Part shown: one piece after another, positions 49,174 through 58,736 of the stretch
How positions within the stretch are numbered: the stretch's first letter is position 1
Layout of the letters: each line of letters opens with the position of its first letter
Assembly (NCBI GenBank): GCA_910585075.1
Contig: CAJUED010000007.1
Coordinates: 37,207 to 101,206, forward strand
Source of the DNA: an uncultured Lachnospiraceae bacterium
GTDB lineage: Bacteria; Bacillota; Clostridia; Lachnospirales; Lachnospiraceae
Direction: 5' to 3'
Length of the DNA: 64,000 nucleotides
Position numbers and translations under genes: made by a program
Notes under the pieces: model-generated
What the model was told of the DNA's origin: nothing
The model's input: only the letters and a program-made list of their open reading frames with translations
The model's database searches: none

Positions 49174-50609
49174 ACAATATCAGCTTCGTTAAAGGGATCG
49201 CCGCATTCCGGGCAGAACTTAGGCGGATTCTTGGGGTCTTCCGGCTCCCACCCGCATTTGTCACATTTGTACAAAGGCTCGCCCGCAGGCTTTTTGGCGC
49301 CGCATTCGGTACAGAATTTTCCCTTGTTGACCGCTCCGCATTTACAGGTCCAGCCTGTAGCTGCCGGCATGGGCGCTCCGCACTCGGAGCAGAACTTCCC
49401 CGTATTTCCCGCTTGTCCACAGGTACAAGTCCAGCCGTTATCCGCTTTTTGTCCCACGGCAGATGCCCCGGACGCAACCGCCCCGAAGGCCGCTGAAGCA
49501 GATGCCGGAGATACCTGGGATACCGAAGATGTGGGAACTCCTGAGGATGCGGCTGTCTGTCCGGGAGCTGCCGCTCCGGAAGGCGCCTGTGCTGCCTGCT
49601 GTCCCATCTGAAACAGCTGCTGGGCATTCATCCCACCGGCCTGTGCCGCCATGTTCATACCTGCAAAGGCCATCATAGGGCCTGCGGTTTTGTTGGAGGC
49701 CGCCGCCTTCATTGCCTCCGCCTGTGCTCCCGCCAAAGTAGCTGCCGCCATGTCGGGACTGCGCAGAACCGCGCTCTTTTGCAGCTCCTTAATCATTGCC
49801 TCATCTTCCGGGGAGGCCTTCACCGAGTTGACGCCGAAGGATACAATTTCAATTCCCCGAAGCTGGGCCCACTTGGCAGACAGAACTTCATTTAAAGCAT
49901 CCGCCAGCTCTCCCGTATGGGCGGGAACCGAACTGTAGCGGATTCCCATTGCGGAAATCTTTGCAAAAGCAGGCTGCAGGGCGGTCATAAGCTCCGCCTT
50001 TAACTGGCTGTCAATCTCGCTTCTTCTGTAGTCCCCCGTCACATTGCCGCAGACGTTAGTGTAAAACAAAAGCGGGTCTGTTATCTTATAAGAATATTCC
50101 CCGTTGCACCGCAGGGAAATGTCAATGTCAAGGCCAATATTTTCGTCCACTACCCTGAAAGGAACCGGATTGGCCGTGCCGTATTTGTTCCCCATGATTT
50201 CCTTGGTGTTAAAAAAGTAGATTCTCTGATCCTTTGCGGTATCCCCTGCAAAGGTGAAACGCTTGCCCACCACGGCAAAAGTTTTGGTCAGATTTTCTCC
50301 CAGATTTCCATAGAAAAGGCTGGGCTCCGTGGAGGTGTCGTATGTAAACTCTCCCGCTTCCGCACAGAATTCAACGATTTTTCCCTGATCCACAATAATC
50401 ATGCACTGTCCTTCATTGACCGCAATCACAGAACCGTTGGAGATAATGTTTTCCTCCCCTTTATTGATGCCTGCACTCCTTTTGCCCACGCGCTTTTTAC
50501 CCTTTGTCACCAAAACGTCCGTTTCCAGCGAATCACAGTAAAAATACTCCCTCCACTGATCCGCCACACCGCTTGACGCTGCGCTGACAATTGCCCTGAT
50601 CAAACCCAT
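49170..50609 (-). CDS. SPFH-domain / zinc-ribbon protein (YdjI-like)
   Basis: A 479-residue protein; the start at 50609 (GGAGG eight bases upstream) gives MGLIRAIVSAASSGVADQW, the standard opening of the virion-core-protein-like SPFH family. The SPFH core (about 30-290) includes GSVIAVNEGQCMIIVDQGK and FGVNSVKASPEDEAMIKELQ. A Gln/Ala/Pro-rich stretch (about 320-390) leads into three zinc ribbons near 392-475 (WTCTCGQAGNTGKFCSECG, WTCKCGAVNKGKFCTECG, and CDKCGWEPEDPKNPPKFCPE). In Bacillus, YdjI acts with PspA at stressed membranes; similar envelope-stress involvement is inferred. Confidence 0.9.
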   Translation of the reverse strand: MGLIRAIVSAASSGVADQWREYFYCDSLETDVLVTKGKKRVGKRSAGINKGEENIISNGSVIAVNEGQCMIIVDQGKIVEFCAEAGEFTYDTSTEPSLFYGNLGENLTKTFAVVGKRFTFAGDTAKDQRIYFFNTKEIMGNKYGTANPVPFRVVDENIGLDIDISLRCNGEYSYKITDPLLFYTNVCGNVTGDYRRSEIDSQLKAELMTALQPAFAKISAMGIRYSSVPAHTGELADALNEVLSAKWAQLRGIEIVSFGVNSVKASPEDEAMIKELQKSAVLRSPDMAAATLAGAQAEAMKAAASNKTAGPMMAFAGMNMAAQAGGMNAQQLFQMGQQAAQAPSGAAAPGQTAASSGVPTSSVSQVSPASASAAFGAVASGASAVGQKADNGWTCTCGQAGNTGKFCSECGAPMPAATGWTCKCGAVNKGKFCTECGAKKPAGEPLYKCDKCGWEPEDPKNPPKFCPECGDPFNEADIV

Positions 50610-51066
50610 TTCCTTATCCTCCTTTATGCTTTCCATTTTCCGATTCCGGCCTGCCTTGCTCATTCTGCCATATGCAGACCTCCGGCTTTCATTTCTTACG
50701 TCCTATGCCTTCTTCCGATACCATTTGGCCTTCGGCCTCACCGTTACGGAATCCGCCCTTGCGCACCAAATCTGGTGTCAATCCATATCCGGTCTTTTCT
50801 CACATACTGCTTCTTATATGTTCCTTACATGTTTCCTATTATATCGGTTTTATCCTTCCTTGTCCATAAAAACAAAACCATGGACAAAGTCATGGACAAA
50901 GCATATATAGCATTATATAATTACGATAAAACTTGCTTTTTTTATCCAAAATTGACTGCCGGTTTCGCAATACGGTCAAAGGCCTGACATCTGCAACAGA
51001 TTTAAAAAAGATACATATCTGTCAATCTGCAAGCCTGCAAACCACCAAAATTATGGAGGATACACA
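50610..51066 (+). other. Divergent intergenic region with candidate promoter
   Basis: A 457-bp gap between divergent genes. On the plus strand TGGACA (50893-50898), 17-bp spacer and TATAAT (50916-50921) make a good promoter for the MFS gene, leaving a leader of about 140 bases. No gene is convincing in the gap. Confidence 0.5.
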
Positions 51067-52239
51067 ATGAAAAAACATTTTAAAATCAATTTTGTTCTGT
51101 TTTACATTCTTTCCTATGGAATATTTTCCTTCGCATCCACAAAGTTCACACCGTATTTATCGGAAATCGGTTATTCCGCCTTTCAGCGTGGAATTATTTT
51201 GTCCGGATACGCCGTTGCCACTATTATTCTCCAGCTGCTGCTTGGGATAGTCTCAGACCGGTATCAGACCATGAAGAAGATTATTATCGTCTGTCTCTGC
51301 GTCTATGGAATTGTATCCGCAGCGCTTTTTTCCACACAAAATGCGCCGATTGCGGTTTACTTTGTTCTGGTTTCCCTTTCCGGCGGCCTGCTCAATTCCT
51401 GCTGCGGCCTCTATGACACATGGGTTTTGGGATGCCGTGAGGAAATCCGCAGGCATCTGTCCTTTATCAAAGCCTTCGGATCCGTGGGATGGGCCGTGGG
51501 CAGCATGGCCGCATCCATGATTATCAGCCTGTTTTCCTATCGGGGCCTGGGTATCAGCATTCTCCTGATTACCGTTTTGGCCCTACTGAATCTTACCCTG
51601 CTGCCCGATATTGAACAGCTTAGTGAAAAGAGCAAGCTGTCAGCAGGTGATTTCAAACAGTTAATGACGAACGGGCAATATGTGCTGCTCATCCTCATCC
51701 TTTTTTTAATGTATTCCATGGTGATTGCAGGTAACTGCACTGTTATAGATAAAATGATTGATTTGCATGCGTCGGATGCCCAGATTTCCATGAAATGGTC
51801 TCTCCAGTCTCTGCTGGAGATTCCTACCTATCTGGCAGGTACCTTTCTACTTGCCCGGTTCAGCGGCCTTAAGCTGCTGCGCTTCAGCTCCATCATGCTG
51901 ACCGTCCAGTTTGCCTTATTTGCATGGGCGAAAGTTCCTGCCCTCATTATCGTGGGCAGCCTTTTTCAGTTGTTTTCAACGCCCATCATCCTGGTGGCTT
52001 CCAAAATGCTGATTTTGGATATTGCCCCTGAGAAGCTGAAAAACAGCAGCCAGCTCATTGCGCTTAGTATTTTTACCGGCGGTTCCTCCATGTTGGTGCC
52101 GGTTGTAGCCGGCTTTTTCAGTGAACGTATCGGGTTTGACCTTACCTTAGGATGCGTTGCGGCGCTGGGGCTTTGTTCTTTCCTTCTGACCTTTCCCCTT
52201 GGCAGAATGTTTTCCAAAAGGGCAGAGGCCGCGCGGTAA
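51067..52239 (+). CDS. MFS transporter
   Basis: A 390-residue permease of about 12 helices. The N-terminus (YILSYGIFSFASTKFTPYLS) and LQLLLGIVSDRYQTMKKIII resemble the MFS_1-like/nucleoside-symporter-like branch. GGAGG lies seven bases before the ATG. It is followed by a large inverted repeat (52309-52399) acting as terminator and then by the truncated binding-protein gene. Substrate unknown. Confidence 0.88.
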   Translation: MKKHFKINFVLFYILSYGIFSFASTKFTPYLSEIGYSAFQRGIILSGYAVATIILQLLLGIVSDRYQTMKKIIIVCLCVYGIVSAALFSTQNAPIAVYFVLVSLSGGLLNSCCGLYDTWVLGCREEIRRHLSFIKAFGSVGWAVGSMAASMIISLFSYRGLGISILLITVLALLNLTLLPDIEQLSEKSKLSAGDFKQLMTNGQYVLLILILFLMYSMVIAGNCTVIDKMIDLHASDAQISMKWSLQSLLEIPTYLAGTFLLARFSGLKLLRFSSIMLTVQFALFAWAKVPALIIVGSLFQLFSTPIILVASKMLILDIAPEKLKNSSQLIALSIFTGGSSMLVPVVAGFFSERIGFDLTLGCVAALGLCSFLLTFPLGRMFSKRAEAAR

Positions 52240-52306
52240 GCAGAGCGCCAAATTGTATTCTATTTTCTCAAAGGACAGGCGACTTTTCCTCCGTTTTACA
52301 TATGAT

Positions 52307-52403
52307 AAAGCATCACAGGCCGGATTATGTGTAAACCTCACACAGCAAGCTGACAGAATGTCAAACATACCTTTGTGCCCAAATACCGGCCTGTGACGCT
52401 TTT
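52307..52403 (+). terminator. Large inverted repeat after the MFS gene
   Basis: TCACAGGCCGG (about 52312-52322) and CCGGCCTGTGA (about 52387-52397) are perfect inverted copies separated by about 65 bases, followed by CGCTTTTTAATC. Probably an intrinsic terminator with a structured loop; a regulatory leader of the downstream gene is an alternative. Confidence 0.55.
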
Positions 52404-52435
52404 TAATCAATTCTAATTCAGAAATGGAGGTTATT

Positions 52436-52921
52436 ATGAAAGAGAAACCAACAAAAACGGTACATCTTTTCAAAAAATCAGCAGGGCTGCTCCTTGCCGT
52501 CCTTCTGGTTTTCGGCTCCTTGACCGGATGTGGCGGCAAAGGCGCTGACAGTTCCAAAGGAGCTTCTTCCACCACAAAAGTCACCTTAAACGAAGTGGCC
52601 CATTCCATCTTTTATGCGCCTATGTATGTGGCCATTGAGGAAGGTTATTTTGAGGAGGAAGGCATTGAACTTACTCTGGTAACAGGATTCGGCGCTGACA
52701 AAACCATGACCGCTGTCCTGACAGACGAAGCCGACATTGGTTTTATGGGAAGCGAATCCACCATCTACACCTATGCCGGCGGCACCCAGGACTATGTGGT
52801 CAACTTCGCCCAGCTTACCCAGCGGGCAGGGAATTTTCTTGTCTCCCGCAATCCTATTGATGATTTCAGCTGGGATATGCTGATTGGCGCCGATGTGCTG
52901 GGTGGTCGGGCAGGTGGTTGA
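52436..52921 (+). pseudogene. Truncated ABC substrate-binding lipoprotein (NitT/TauT type)
   Basis: The start at 52436 has GGAGG upstream. Signal peptide and lipobox (FGSLTGC) are intact, followed by VTLNEVAHSIFYAPMYVAIE and YFEEEGIELTLVTGFGADKT, typical of the NMT1/SsuA family for thiamine precursors, nitrate or sulfonates. The frame stops at LGGRAGG after 161 residues; family members have about 330. Everything after this sheet of lobe I is missing, and no partner permease or ATPase follows. The break coincides with the start of the AT-rich island, so I read it as cut by an insertion or deletion. It is unlikely to be functional. Confidence 0.8.
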
Positions 52922-53021
52922 CATATCACAATGTAAATTTAACGTCTATCGTGATGATGTGTAATTGGGACACGAAACTGACAATTCACTTATCCACGAT
53001 TAGTATATAAAAACAGGAGGG

Positions 53022-53044
53022 CGGGGTTTATAAATCCCCCGCTT
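53022..53044 (-). terminator. Terminator hairpin at the end of the SIR2 module
   Basis: On the minus strand GCGGGG ... CCCCGC stem (with ATTTATAAA loop) overlaps the stop codon of the helical partner gene and is followed within ten bases by GTTTTTATA. Confidence 0.6.
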
Positions 53045-55244
53045 TCCTTATTTCCACAAATTCATTCGGGTCTTTGGTAACATTTCGCCACTCTATCAAA
53101 ACCTCTGATTTATAACCACCTTTAAGTAGTTCACATGCAAGCCTACAAGCCACAATTCTCGAACGAATTTTTCTAATAGCTGTCTTTTCTGAATCTTCTC
53201 TGTTAATCTGAGTTTTTTCAAGAAGCATTTTCATTTTTGCGTCTATCAGCAATAAAGTCTCCCTATCAAACTGCTTTAAATGGTTCAGCACTTCCAATAT
53301 CTTCAGAATCTGTTCTGCAAACTCCGCTTCCTCCCGAAGAAACCTATATACCATAATTTCTGTAATTTCTCGCAAATTCTTCTGTAAGCCCTTATTTTTG
53401 TTAATATTTATCTTAAAGTGAATCAACTGCCATAGAAAATTGCATAGCAAATCCAGTCCATCATCGTTACACAGCCAGAATCTTTTCTGCACTTCCTGTG
53501 CACTCATGTCTTTTTCTTCTATCATACATGTTCGCGTCAACATCAAGGAACCCTCTTGAAAATAAATATTCTCTGCAACCTCCAAAAAACGATCAATTTC
53601 TGTAACAATTTCCTTTTGTAAATTATTTTTCTGATCTTTGTAGAGAGAAATCATAATCCCATGGGCAATCATGCAACACTCTCTAATCTTCTCATGAGTC
53701 TCTACATGGTAATGCCAATTTCCACATGCTGTCAATACTCCTGTCAAAGCCTGAAAGATAGTAATCAGATCATAATTTACAAAATGAACATATTTCATAA
53801 TATAGATTAGTTCTGCATAGTTACTTCCACTGGAGCTAAAAATGCCTTGATTACCATCAGACTGCATAAGCAAGACTGTCCTTTGCACGATGTCATCCAA
53901 ATACTTTCTAGATTTTCTCTCCTTGAGAGAATATAATAAATAATCATTTCTCAGGTTTTCATTTTCTTCAATTTTATCAAACAACAGCTTCTGATCAACT
54001 GTCTCCAGTTCTATCACCCGTTGCAAAGTAATAAATCGATCCAACGCACACTGTCGTACCTCTGAATCTACATCTTCAAGATTCTTACGAATATCTTCTA
54101 ATGTTTTAACATAGAGTTCTCTGCTCAAAATATTTTTTTCCTTAGGCACGTTTATGTAAACAACCGGATCAGTATACCCGGCCAGCTTATCTGATTTTAT
54201 GGGAAATGCAAGAAGTTCCGGCAGCTTTTCCATCTGCTGCTCTGTTGTATATGCCGCCAACAACCCTTGGAACAATTTATTTGTTTTACTGAAATTGTAC
54301 AACTTCTCTCTTGAATTCAGTTCAACAAGCATTTCAAAAATTCGATTCAACATCGCTACAGAACATTTAGAACATAATCTTGCTATAAGTATCGGCAGAA
54401 TCCCTGCCACCTGATCATAGATTGTCCGTGGATATGCAGCATGTCTTTCACCAACCTGGTTAACCAATACCGAGAAAATTTTCAGATATTCCTCCACTTC
54501 TGAATCTGTCTCCCGTGCTGTCATGCAGCTCAGCTGTACTCTGCCATAAAGATAATCCAAATATTTTTCTTCTCTTGCTGTAAGAATCTGTACAACACTC
54601 CAGTAAGGATAATATCTGCTTAATCTGCTGACCGAACCTTCCAATCCGGCTTTATTAACAACCATGCCCAGTCGAAAAGCATGCCCGGTTTGTTCCAGAA
54701 AACGCCAATACTCCAAAGCTGTCATTACATCGCTGATATCATTTCCAAAATATAAAGAATAAGACTTTCCAAGATTAAATTGATAATTTTCCGATTGCTC
54801 CGGTCGTTCTTTTTTAGCTGCTTGAAGTCGCAAACAATAATTATTATTTTCATCCCACCACGACAATTCTCCGTCATGAAGACATTTTTCAAACTCCGTC
54901 TCTCTTCCATCCTGACGAATAAGATTTAATAAAGATACCACACTTTCTTCTATTGAAGACAGATATGCATCATCCGGTTTTTTCGCCAACTGTTTTCTAA
55001 CTGCTGTCAAATTATCCATCAACAATACTTCTGCCTTAGTTTTTTCCCCAATATTAGCATAAAAATAAGCTTTAATTAGCGGCCAGTAAACATCGCTGCT
55101 CACAATCCGCCACTGTTCCAAATTATCAGATAATTCCTGATGTCGAAATCGGAATAAGTAATATTTACATTCTTCCGCATAAAGAAATTGTCTTTTCTCA
55201 TAACCAAGCATTTTTCTCTGAATATTGTTACGACATTCTTTCAT
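53028..55244 (-). CDS. Large helical protein, partner of the SIR2 gene
   Basis: About 738 residues if it starts at 55244 (17-base overlap with the SIR2 stop); an earlier in-frame ATG at 55313 would add 23. I recognise no named domain. It is Leu/Glu/Lys-rich and almost entirely helical in character, without signal peptide or membrane segments, consistent with an alpha-solenoid. The coupling to the SIR2 gene and its length recall the C-terminal helical sensor part of single-chain defence sirtuins (DSR1/DSR2), where that part binds phage proteins. Here the two parts are on separate genes. Low GC content matches the rest of the island. Confidence 0.7.
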   Translation of the reverse strand: MKECRNNIQRKMLGYEKRQFLYAEECKYYLFRFRHQELSDNLEQWRIVSSDVYWPLIKAYFYANIGEKTKAEVLLMDNLTAVRKQLAKKPDDAYLSSIEESVVSLLNLIRQDGRETEFEKCLHDGELSWWDENNNYCLRLQAAKKERPEQSENYQFNLGKSYSLYFGNDISDVMTALEYWRFLEQTGHAFRLGMVVNKAGLEGSVSRLSRYYPYWSVVQILTAREEKYLDYLYGRVQLSCMTARETDSEVEEYLKIFSVLVNQVGERHAAYPRTIYDQVAGILPILIARLCSKCSVAMLNRIFEMLVELNSREKLYNFSKTNKLFQGLLAAYTTEQQMEKLPELLAFPIKSDKLAGYTDPVVYINVPKEKNILSRELYVKTLEDIRKNLEDVDSEVRQCALDRFITLQRVIELETVDQKLLFDKIEENENLRNDYLLYSLKERKSRKYLDDIVQRTVLLMQSDGNQGIFSSSGSNYAELIYIMKYVHFVNYDLITIFQALTGVLTACGNWHYHVETHEKIRECCMIAHGIMISLYKDQKNNLQKEIVTEIDRFLEVAENIYFQEGSLMLTRTCMIEEKDMSAQEVQKRFWLCNDDGLDLLCNFLWQLIHFKININKNKGLQKNLREITEIMVYRFLREEAEFAEQILKILEVLNHLKQFDRETLLLIDAKMKMLLEKTQINREDSEKTAIRKIRSRIVACRLACELLKGGYKSEVLIEWRNVTKDPNEFVEIRKAGDL

Positions 55245-56532
55245 CAATTTCCCAATCTGCAAGTTCCCGGTATGTTCTGTAAAGCTGCAGCCATACATAC
55301 TGCCCTTTTTCATCTACTTCTTTTTTATATTGTTTATCATGACTGCTTTTCAAGGCTTCTTTATCAATTTCCTTCATGCTATTTAAAAATAACTCCGCAA
55401 CCTGTGATAAAATCGGCCTGCCTGCTATATCATGGATTGTCAAATATTCAAACATAATCTCAAGCTGTTCGGAACAGGAAGCCTTCACAAAACTCTCTCG
55501 TCCCTCAAATTCACATATATGAGAAATTTCATAATCTATAAAACGGTGCATTCTAATTTTAATTTCCCATGGCATAAATATCCAACCGGGATAGCTTAGT
55601 CTCAGGCAACGCAATTTTTTTGCTTTTTCTGATAAAGTATCTTTCCCCCGTAAATTAATAGTGTTTAATTCTCCCCATATCTTCTTCTGTCCTCTATCCT
55701 CCACATCCTTAGCAAGCTGGTCAAAAAAGGCTTTTAATCTATCATGAATGGACATTTTCGGCCAAATTTTTTCCAAATCAATCACAACAATATTTCTTGA
55801 AAAATACATCTTCTGCTTTGCATCGGAAATATGCGACACGGATACCATATAAATTTTCTGAGAACTGCTCTTTCCCAAGTGATCGTGTATCCAGCCAATC
55901 CATTTAATAAAATTGGGATCTTCACAGGCAAATCCTAACATGCAAAATACATTTTCCAACAGTGCCTGTTGTACAGTATTTACCATTGCAGCAAACCGCA
56001 CCGGATATGTTCTGTAATCTTCTTCCGTAATGATAAATGGACGTTGAGAAGGAAAAGAACCATGAAGTTTAATAATTCTTGGAGCATCATTGCTGTTTAC
56101 CAAATCTTCCTGGCAAGTCACAACATTATATCTTCGATTTACCACCAATTCAGCAGCACGTTCCAACAGTGTATCATAATTTGTTGTAAAAACATCATTC
56201 CATGGAAGCAGCATTAAACTCCTATGTAAATCTGATGGTGCATAATCTTGATCCGGCACCGCTTTTCGAATCATAACCTCCAACTCCGGTCTACCAATTG
56301 CAATTTCGACTTCCTCTGCCAGTCGCAGCGGACTATTGTACTCCTTTCCCGGATTCTCTTTATTCTCGTAAAGTCTTTCATAAAAAATGTCTGACATCTG
56401 ATTCCAGGTGAGAAACTCATTTTCTGTAATGCCCACTTTATCTGCGTTTCTGGAAAATCCTGCTCCTACCATTACCGCCGCATGTTTCCTTGCTAATGCT
56501 TTTGATATTTCTCTTATATAGTGCATCTCCAT
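55228..56532 (-). CDS. SIR2-like NADase domain protein
   Basis: A 434-residue protein with SIR2 motifs: VMVGAGFSRNAD at 21-32 (NAD binding), VFTTNYDTLLERA at 114-126, IIKLHGSF at 153-160 with the catalytic His157, and GFACEDPNFIKW at 200-211. These are the variants found in defence sirtuins (Thoeris ThsA, DSR), which degrade NAD on phage infection, rather than in deacetylases, which carry a zinc cysteine motif absent here. Residues about 290-434 form a helical extension. GAGG precedes the ATG. Forms an overlapping gene pair with the helical protein. Proposed role: effector of an abortive-infection system. Confidence 0.85.
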   Translation of the reverse strand: MEMHYIREISKALARKHAAVMVGAGFSRNADKVGITENEFLTWNQMSDIFYERLYENKENPGKEYNSPLRLAEEVEIAIGRPELEVMIRKAVPDQDYAPSDLHRSLMLLPWNDVFTTNYDTLLERAAELVVNRRYNVVTCQEDLVNSNDAPRIIKLHGSFPSQRPFIITEEDYRTYPVRFAAMVNTVQQALLENVFCMLGFACEDPNFIKWIGWIHDHLGKSSSQKIYMVSVSHISDAKQKMYFSRNIVVIDLEKIWPKMSIHDRLKAFFDQLAKDVEDRGQKKIWGELNTINLRGKDTLSEKAKKLRCLRLSYPGWIFMPWEIKIRMHRFIDYEISHICEFEGRESFVKASCSEQLEIMFEYLTIHDIAGRPILSQVAELFLNSMKEIDKEALKSSHDKQYKKEVDEKGQYVWLQLYRTYRELADWEIDERMS

Positions 56533-56818
56533 ATAAAATCCTCTTTATTCCGCCGTCTTTAACCTCTTGCATGAGTCAAAGCAGAAGGTATCCGCATAGA
56601 AATTTGCCAAAGTTATCGGAAATCATGGCCGATACTCTTAATACTTTCACTCTATATTCTGGTAAGTTGCGACGTCGGAGTTCCCAAATCCTGACTTACC
56701 CTTTTTGGGGTCCCCTCTCTCAATCCGCAAGCCACCAGTCCTTTCATAACATGTTTCCTGTTAATTCAGTAATCTACATTCCTCCGTTTATCTACTTATT
56801 GTTTATCATTTCCCCTGT

Positions 56819-58333
56819 TTACTCCTTAAGCCGATAAACTCTGTTTCTATTATTTCCCTCTGCGATAATAATTCCTTCTTCTGTCATGATTTTTAAGATC
56901 GTTCTCATCCTTCTATCACTCAACCCAATATATTTTGCAATATCTACAGTTTTAGATGTTCCATTCTCCTTTAAGAATACAATCGTTTTCTCCCTATTAT
57001 CATTACTTTTATCGGTCGTTTTTATCGGTCGTTTTTTATCGGTCGTTTTTATCGGTCGTTTTTTATTAACCGGCTTATCATTTTTTTTATCTTCTTCCCC
57101 TTTCTTCATAAACGGCAACGTCAATATCGTCCGATCAGGTCCGTACTGTTCCTCAACGATTGGCTCTGCCCATCCCTCACCTTTCCACACCGAATAAATA
57201 TCTGGCACGCCGCTCCCTGCTCGTTCACCAATATTGATCAGATTAAACATCTTCATAAGCGTTTTATTTCTTGGATCAGAAATACCGCCTTTCAACATCT
57301 GCTTTTTTCCTGTCCTGATACTCCCCGGATTTTCCATCACAATTTTTTCTCTATCAACCTTGATAACCACTGCCCTCGGCAGATAAAAATCTGTATTCAC
57401 AAGACAATTTGCCAAAGCTTCCCTCAGTGCCTTATGGACAGGTGTATCATCTATCCGTATACCACTTTCCATCTTAAATGGTGTTTTAATATTTTTTAAA
57501 AGCTTGTTATATACAGCAAAATAAAAATCAAAAAGATTCCCCGTCCATTCTCCGGAGCTTGACTGCATCCTGTCTGTCCAGCGCATTGACGGATCAAGCA
57601 TTTCCCTGAAGTCAAGAAAATATTCCGGGAACTCTCTGACAATATGATACTCTTCACCAAACATCAAAAGCCCTGCCGCTGTGGGATGCAGCTTTCCATC
57701 CTCATCAGATATAGCAGCCGCTCCTATCTGCTCTATATATTCATCATACCCCAGTTTTACCCATGGATGCCCCGGTTTATATGCCGAATGACGGTTACGA
57801 TATCCTTCCACAGACTCCCTGCTGATATAAGAAAGCGGCATATAATCAAGAACCTTCATATCCATTGTGTTTTCCGGCTGATCTCGTAACATTGCCTTTA
57901 CTTCCTGTACGGAGCAATGATAATCACCTTCCCAGTTCCTACGGAACGTATTTCCGAACATATCACCATTTATATAAATTGGTTTATCCTCTCTTGCTGC
58001 AGCTGGAACATGGATGACCATGATAATATTTCCGGTCTTTTCCTCTGTAAACAATTCCACATCTTTATCTGTCAGAAGATTTATACTGACTTTCTTTTTG
58101 TTATGAATGGTATCCCAAAAATCTTTTAACAGTTTCCTCTCATTTTCAAGCCCCGTAGTACGCCATGTGCCGTCCGGATTTTCCGTGACTCCAAGAATAA
58201 TAACGCCACCATAGCAATTCGCAAAAGCCGAATACGTTTCCCATATACTATCCGGCAGACCGCCTTTTGCCTTCTTTACTTCCCTACGATTATCTTCTTT
58301 GTATTCATCAAATTTTGAGAGAGCAAATGTCAA
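56819..58333 (-). CDS. AlbA/Schlafen-type ATP-binding protein with C-terminal HTH
   Basis: A 504-residue protein starting at a TTG with GGAGG nine bases upstream. Residues 1-150 form an AlbA_2/Schlafen AAA_4 domain (NRREVKKAKGGLPDSIWETY, GGVIILGVTENPDG). The middle (about 200-420) has HATPase-like HKALREALANCLVNTDFYLP and ERAGSGVPDIYSVWKGEGW. A basic spacer has a tandem repeat of KKRPIKTTD, then a winged helix (KTVDIAKYIGLSDRRMRTIL). Such proteins are common in mobile and defence islands and are usually annotated as transcriptional regulators. It may regulate the SIR2 module 286 bases downstream or be an independent defence factor. Confidence 0.85.
   Translation of the reverse strand: MTFALSKFDEYKEDNRREVKKAKGGLPDSIWETYSAFANCYGGVIILGVTENPDGTWRTTGLENERKLLKDFWDTIHNKKKVSINLLTDKDVELFTEEKTGNIIMVIHVPAAAREDKPIYINGDMFGNTFRRNWEGDYHCSVQEVKAMLRDQPENTMDMKVLDYMPLSYISRESVEGYRNRHSAYKPGHPWVKLGYDEYIEQIGAAAISDEDGKLHPTAAGLLMFGEEYHIVREFPEYFLDFREMLDPSMRWTDRMQSSSGEWTGNLFDFYFAVYNKLLKNIKTPFKMESGIRIDDTPVHKALREALANCLVNTDFYLPRAVVIKVDREKIVMENPGSIRTGKKQMLKGGISDPRNKTLMKMFNLINIGERAGSGVPDIYSVWKGEGWAEPIVEEQYGPDRTILTLPFMKKGEEDKKNDKPVNKKRPIKTTDKKRPIKTTDKSNDNREKTIVFLKENGTSKTVDIAKYIGLSDRRMRTILKIMTEEGIIIAEGNNRNRVYRLKE
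57020..57070 (-). repeat. Tandem 27-bp coding repeat in the AlbA-type gene
   Basis: The unit built on ATCGGTCGTTTTTTATC occurs about twice in tandem with further partial units, encoding KKRPIKTTD twice in the spacer before the HTH. Copy-number variation would lengthen or shorten the spacer in frame. Confidence 0.75.
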
Positions 58334-58688
58334 AACTCACTACCTCCGATCAACTTTTTATCTCTTCTTATTCATTCTATCCGCTTTACATACAATAATC
58401 AATTTTAAAATTGCAAACCTTCAATTACTGATTTCTTTTAAATACTCGAAGTGCAGTAATCTAAAATTATAAAAAATCCTATGATATGCTTCGAGGCAGA
58501 CACATTTACAAAATCTCAGCATAGAGCAACATGGCAGACTGAAAAGAGATTCCATGAAAAAAGTTGCTTATTATCTCTAGTACAACAGTTTTTCTACAGA
58601 TGAAGAATATAAAAAGATATTTACCTCGGGCTAAAACAATTTATTAAAAACCATTAAAAATTATTGCCTGACGCAATAATTTTGCCCA

Positions 58689-58717
58689 TTGACAAAAGTC
58701 CATAGTTCCCATACAAT
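58689..58717 (+). promoter_or_regulatory. Promoter of the tRNA-like gene
   Basis: TTGACA (58689-58694), 17-bp spacer, TACAAT (58712-58717). This near-perfect promoter ends about 20 bases before the tRNA-like sequence. Confidence 0.8.
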
Positions 58718-58736
58718 TTAATTGCCAAGTAAATGT

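Noticed and set aside
52240..52435. TPP or other riboswitch before the truncated binding protein
   Set aside because: The characteristic conserved blocks (for example CTGAGA of the TPP class) are not seen; the inverted repeat with a T-run is better read as a terminator.
55228..56532. SIR2 protein as a metabolic deacetylase (CobB type)
   Set aside because: The zinc-binding cysteine pairs and the usual deacetylase NAD motifs are missing, and the motif variants match defence-type SIR2 domains.
58334..58688. Possible additional gene between the AlbA-type gene and the tRNA-like gene
   Set aside because: AT-rich with frequent stops in all frames; nothing supportable seen.
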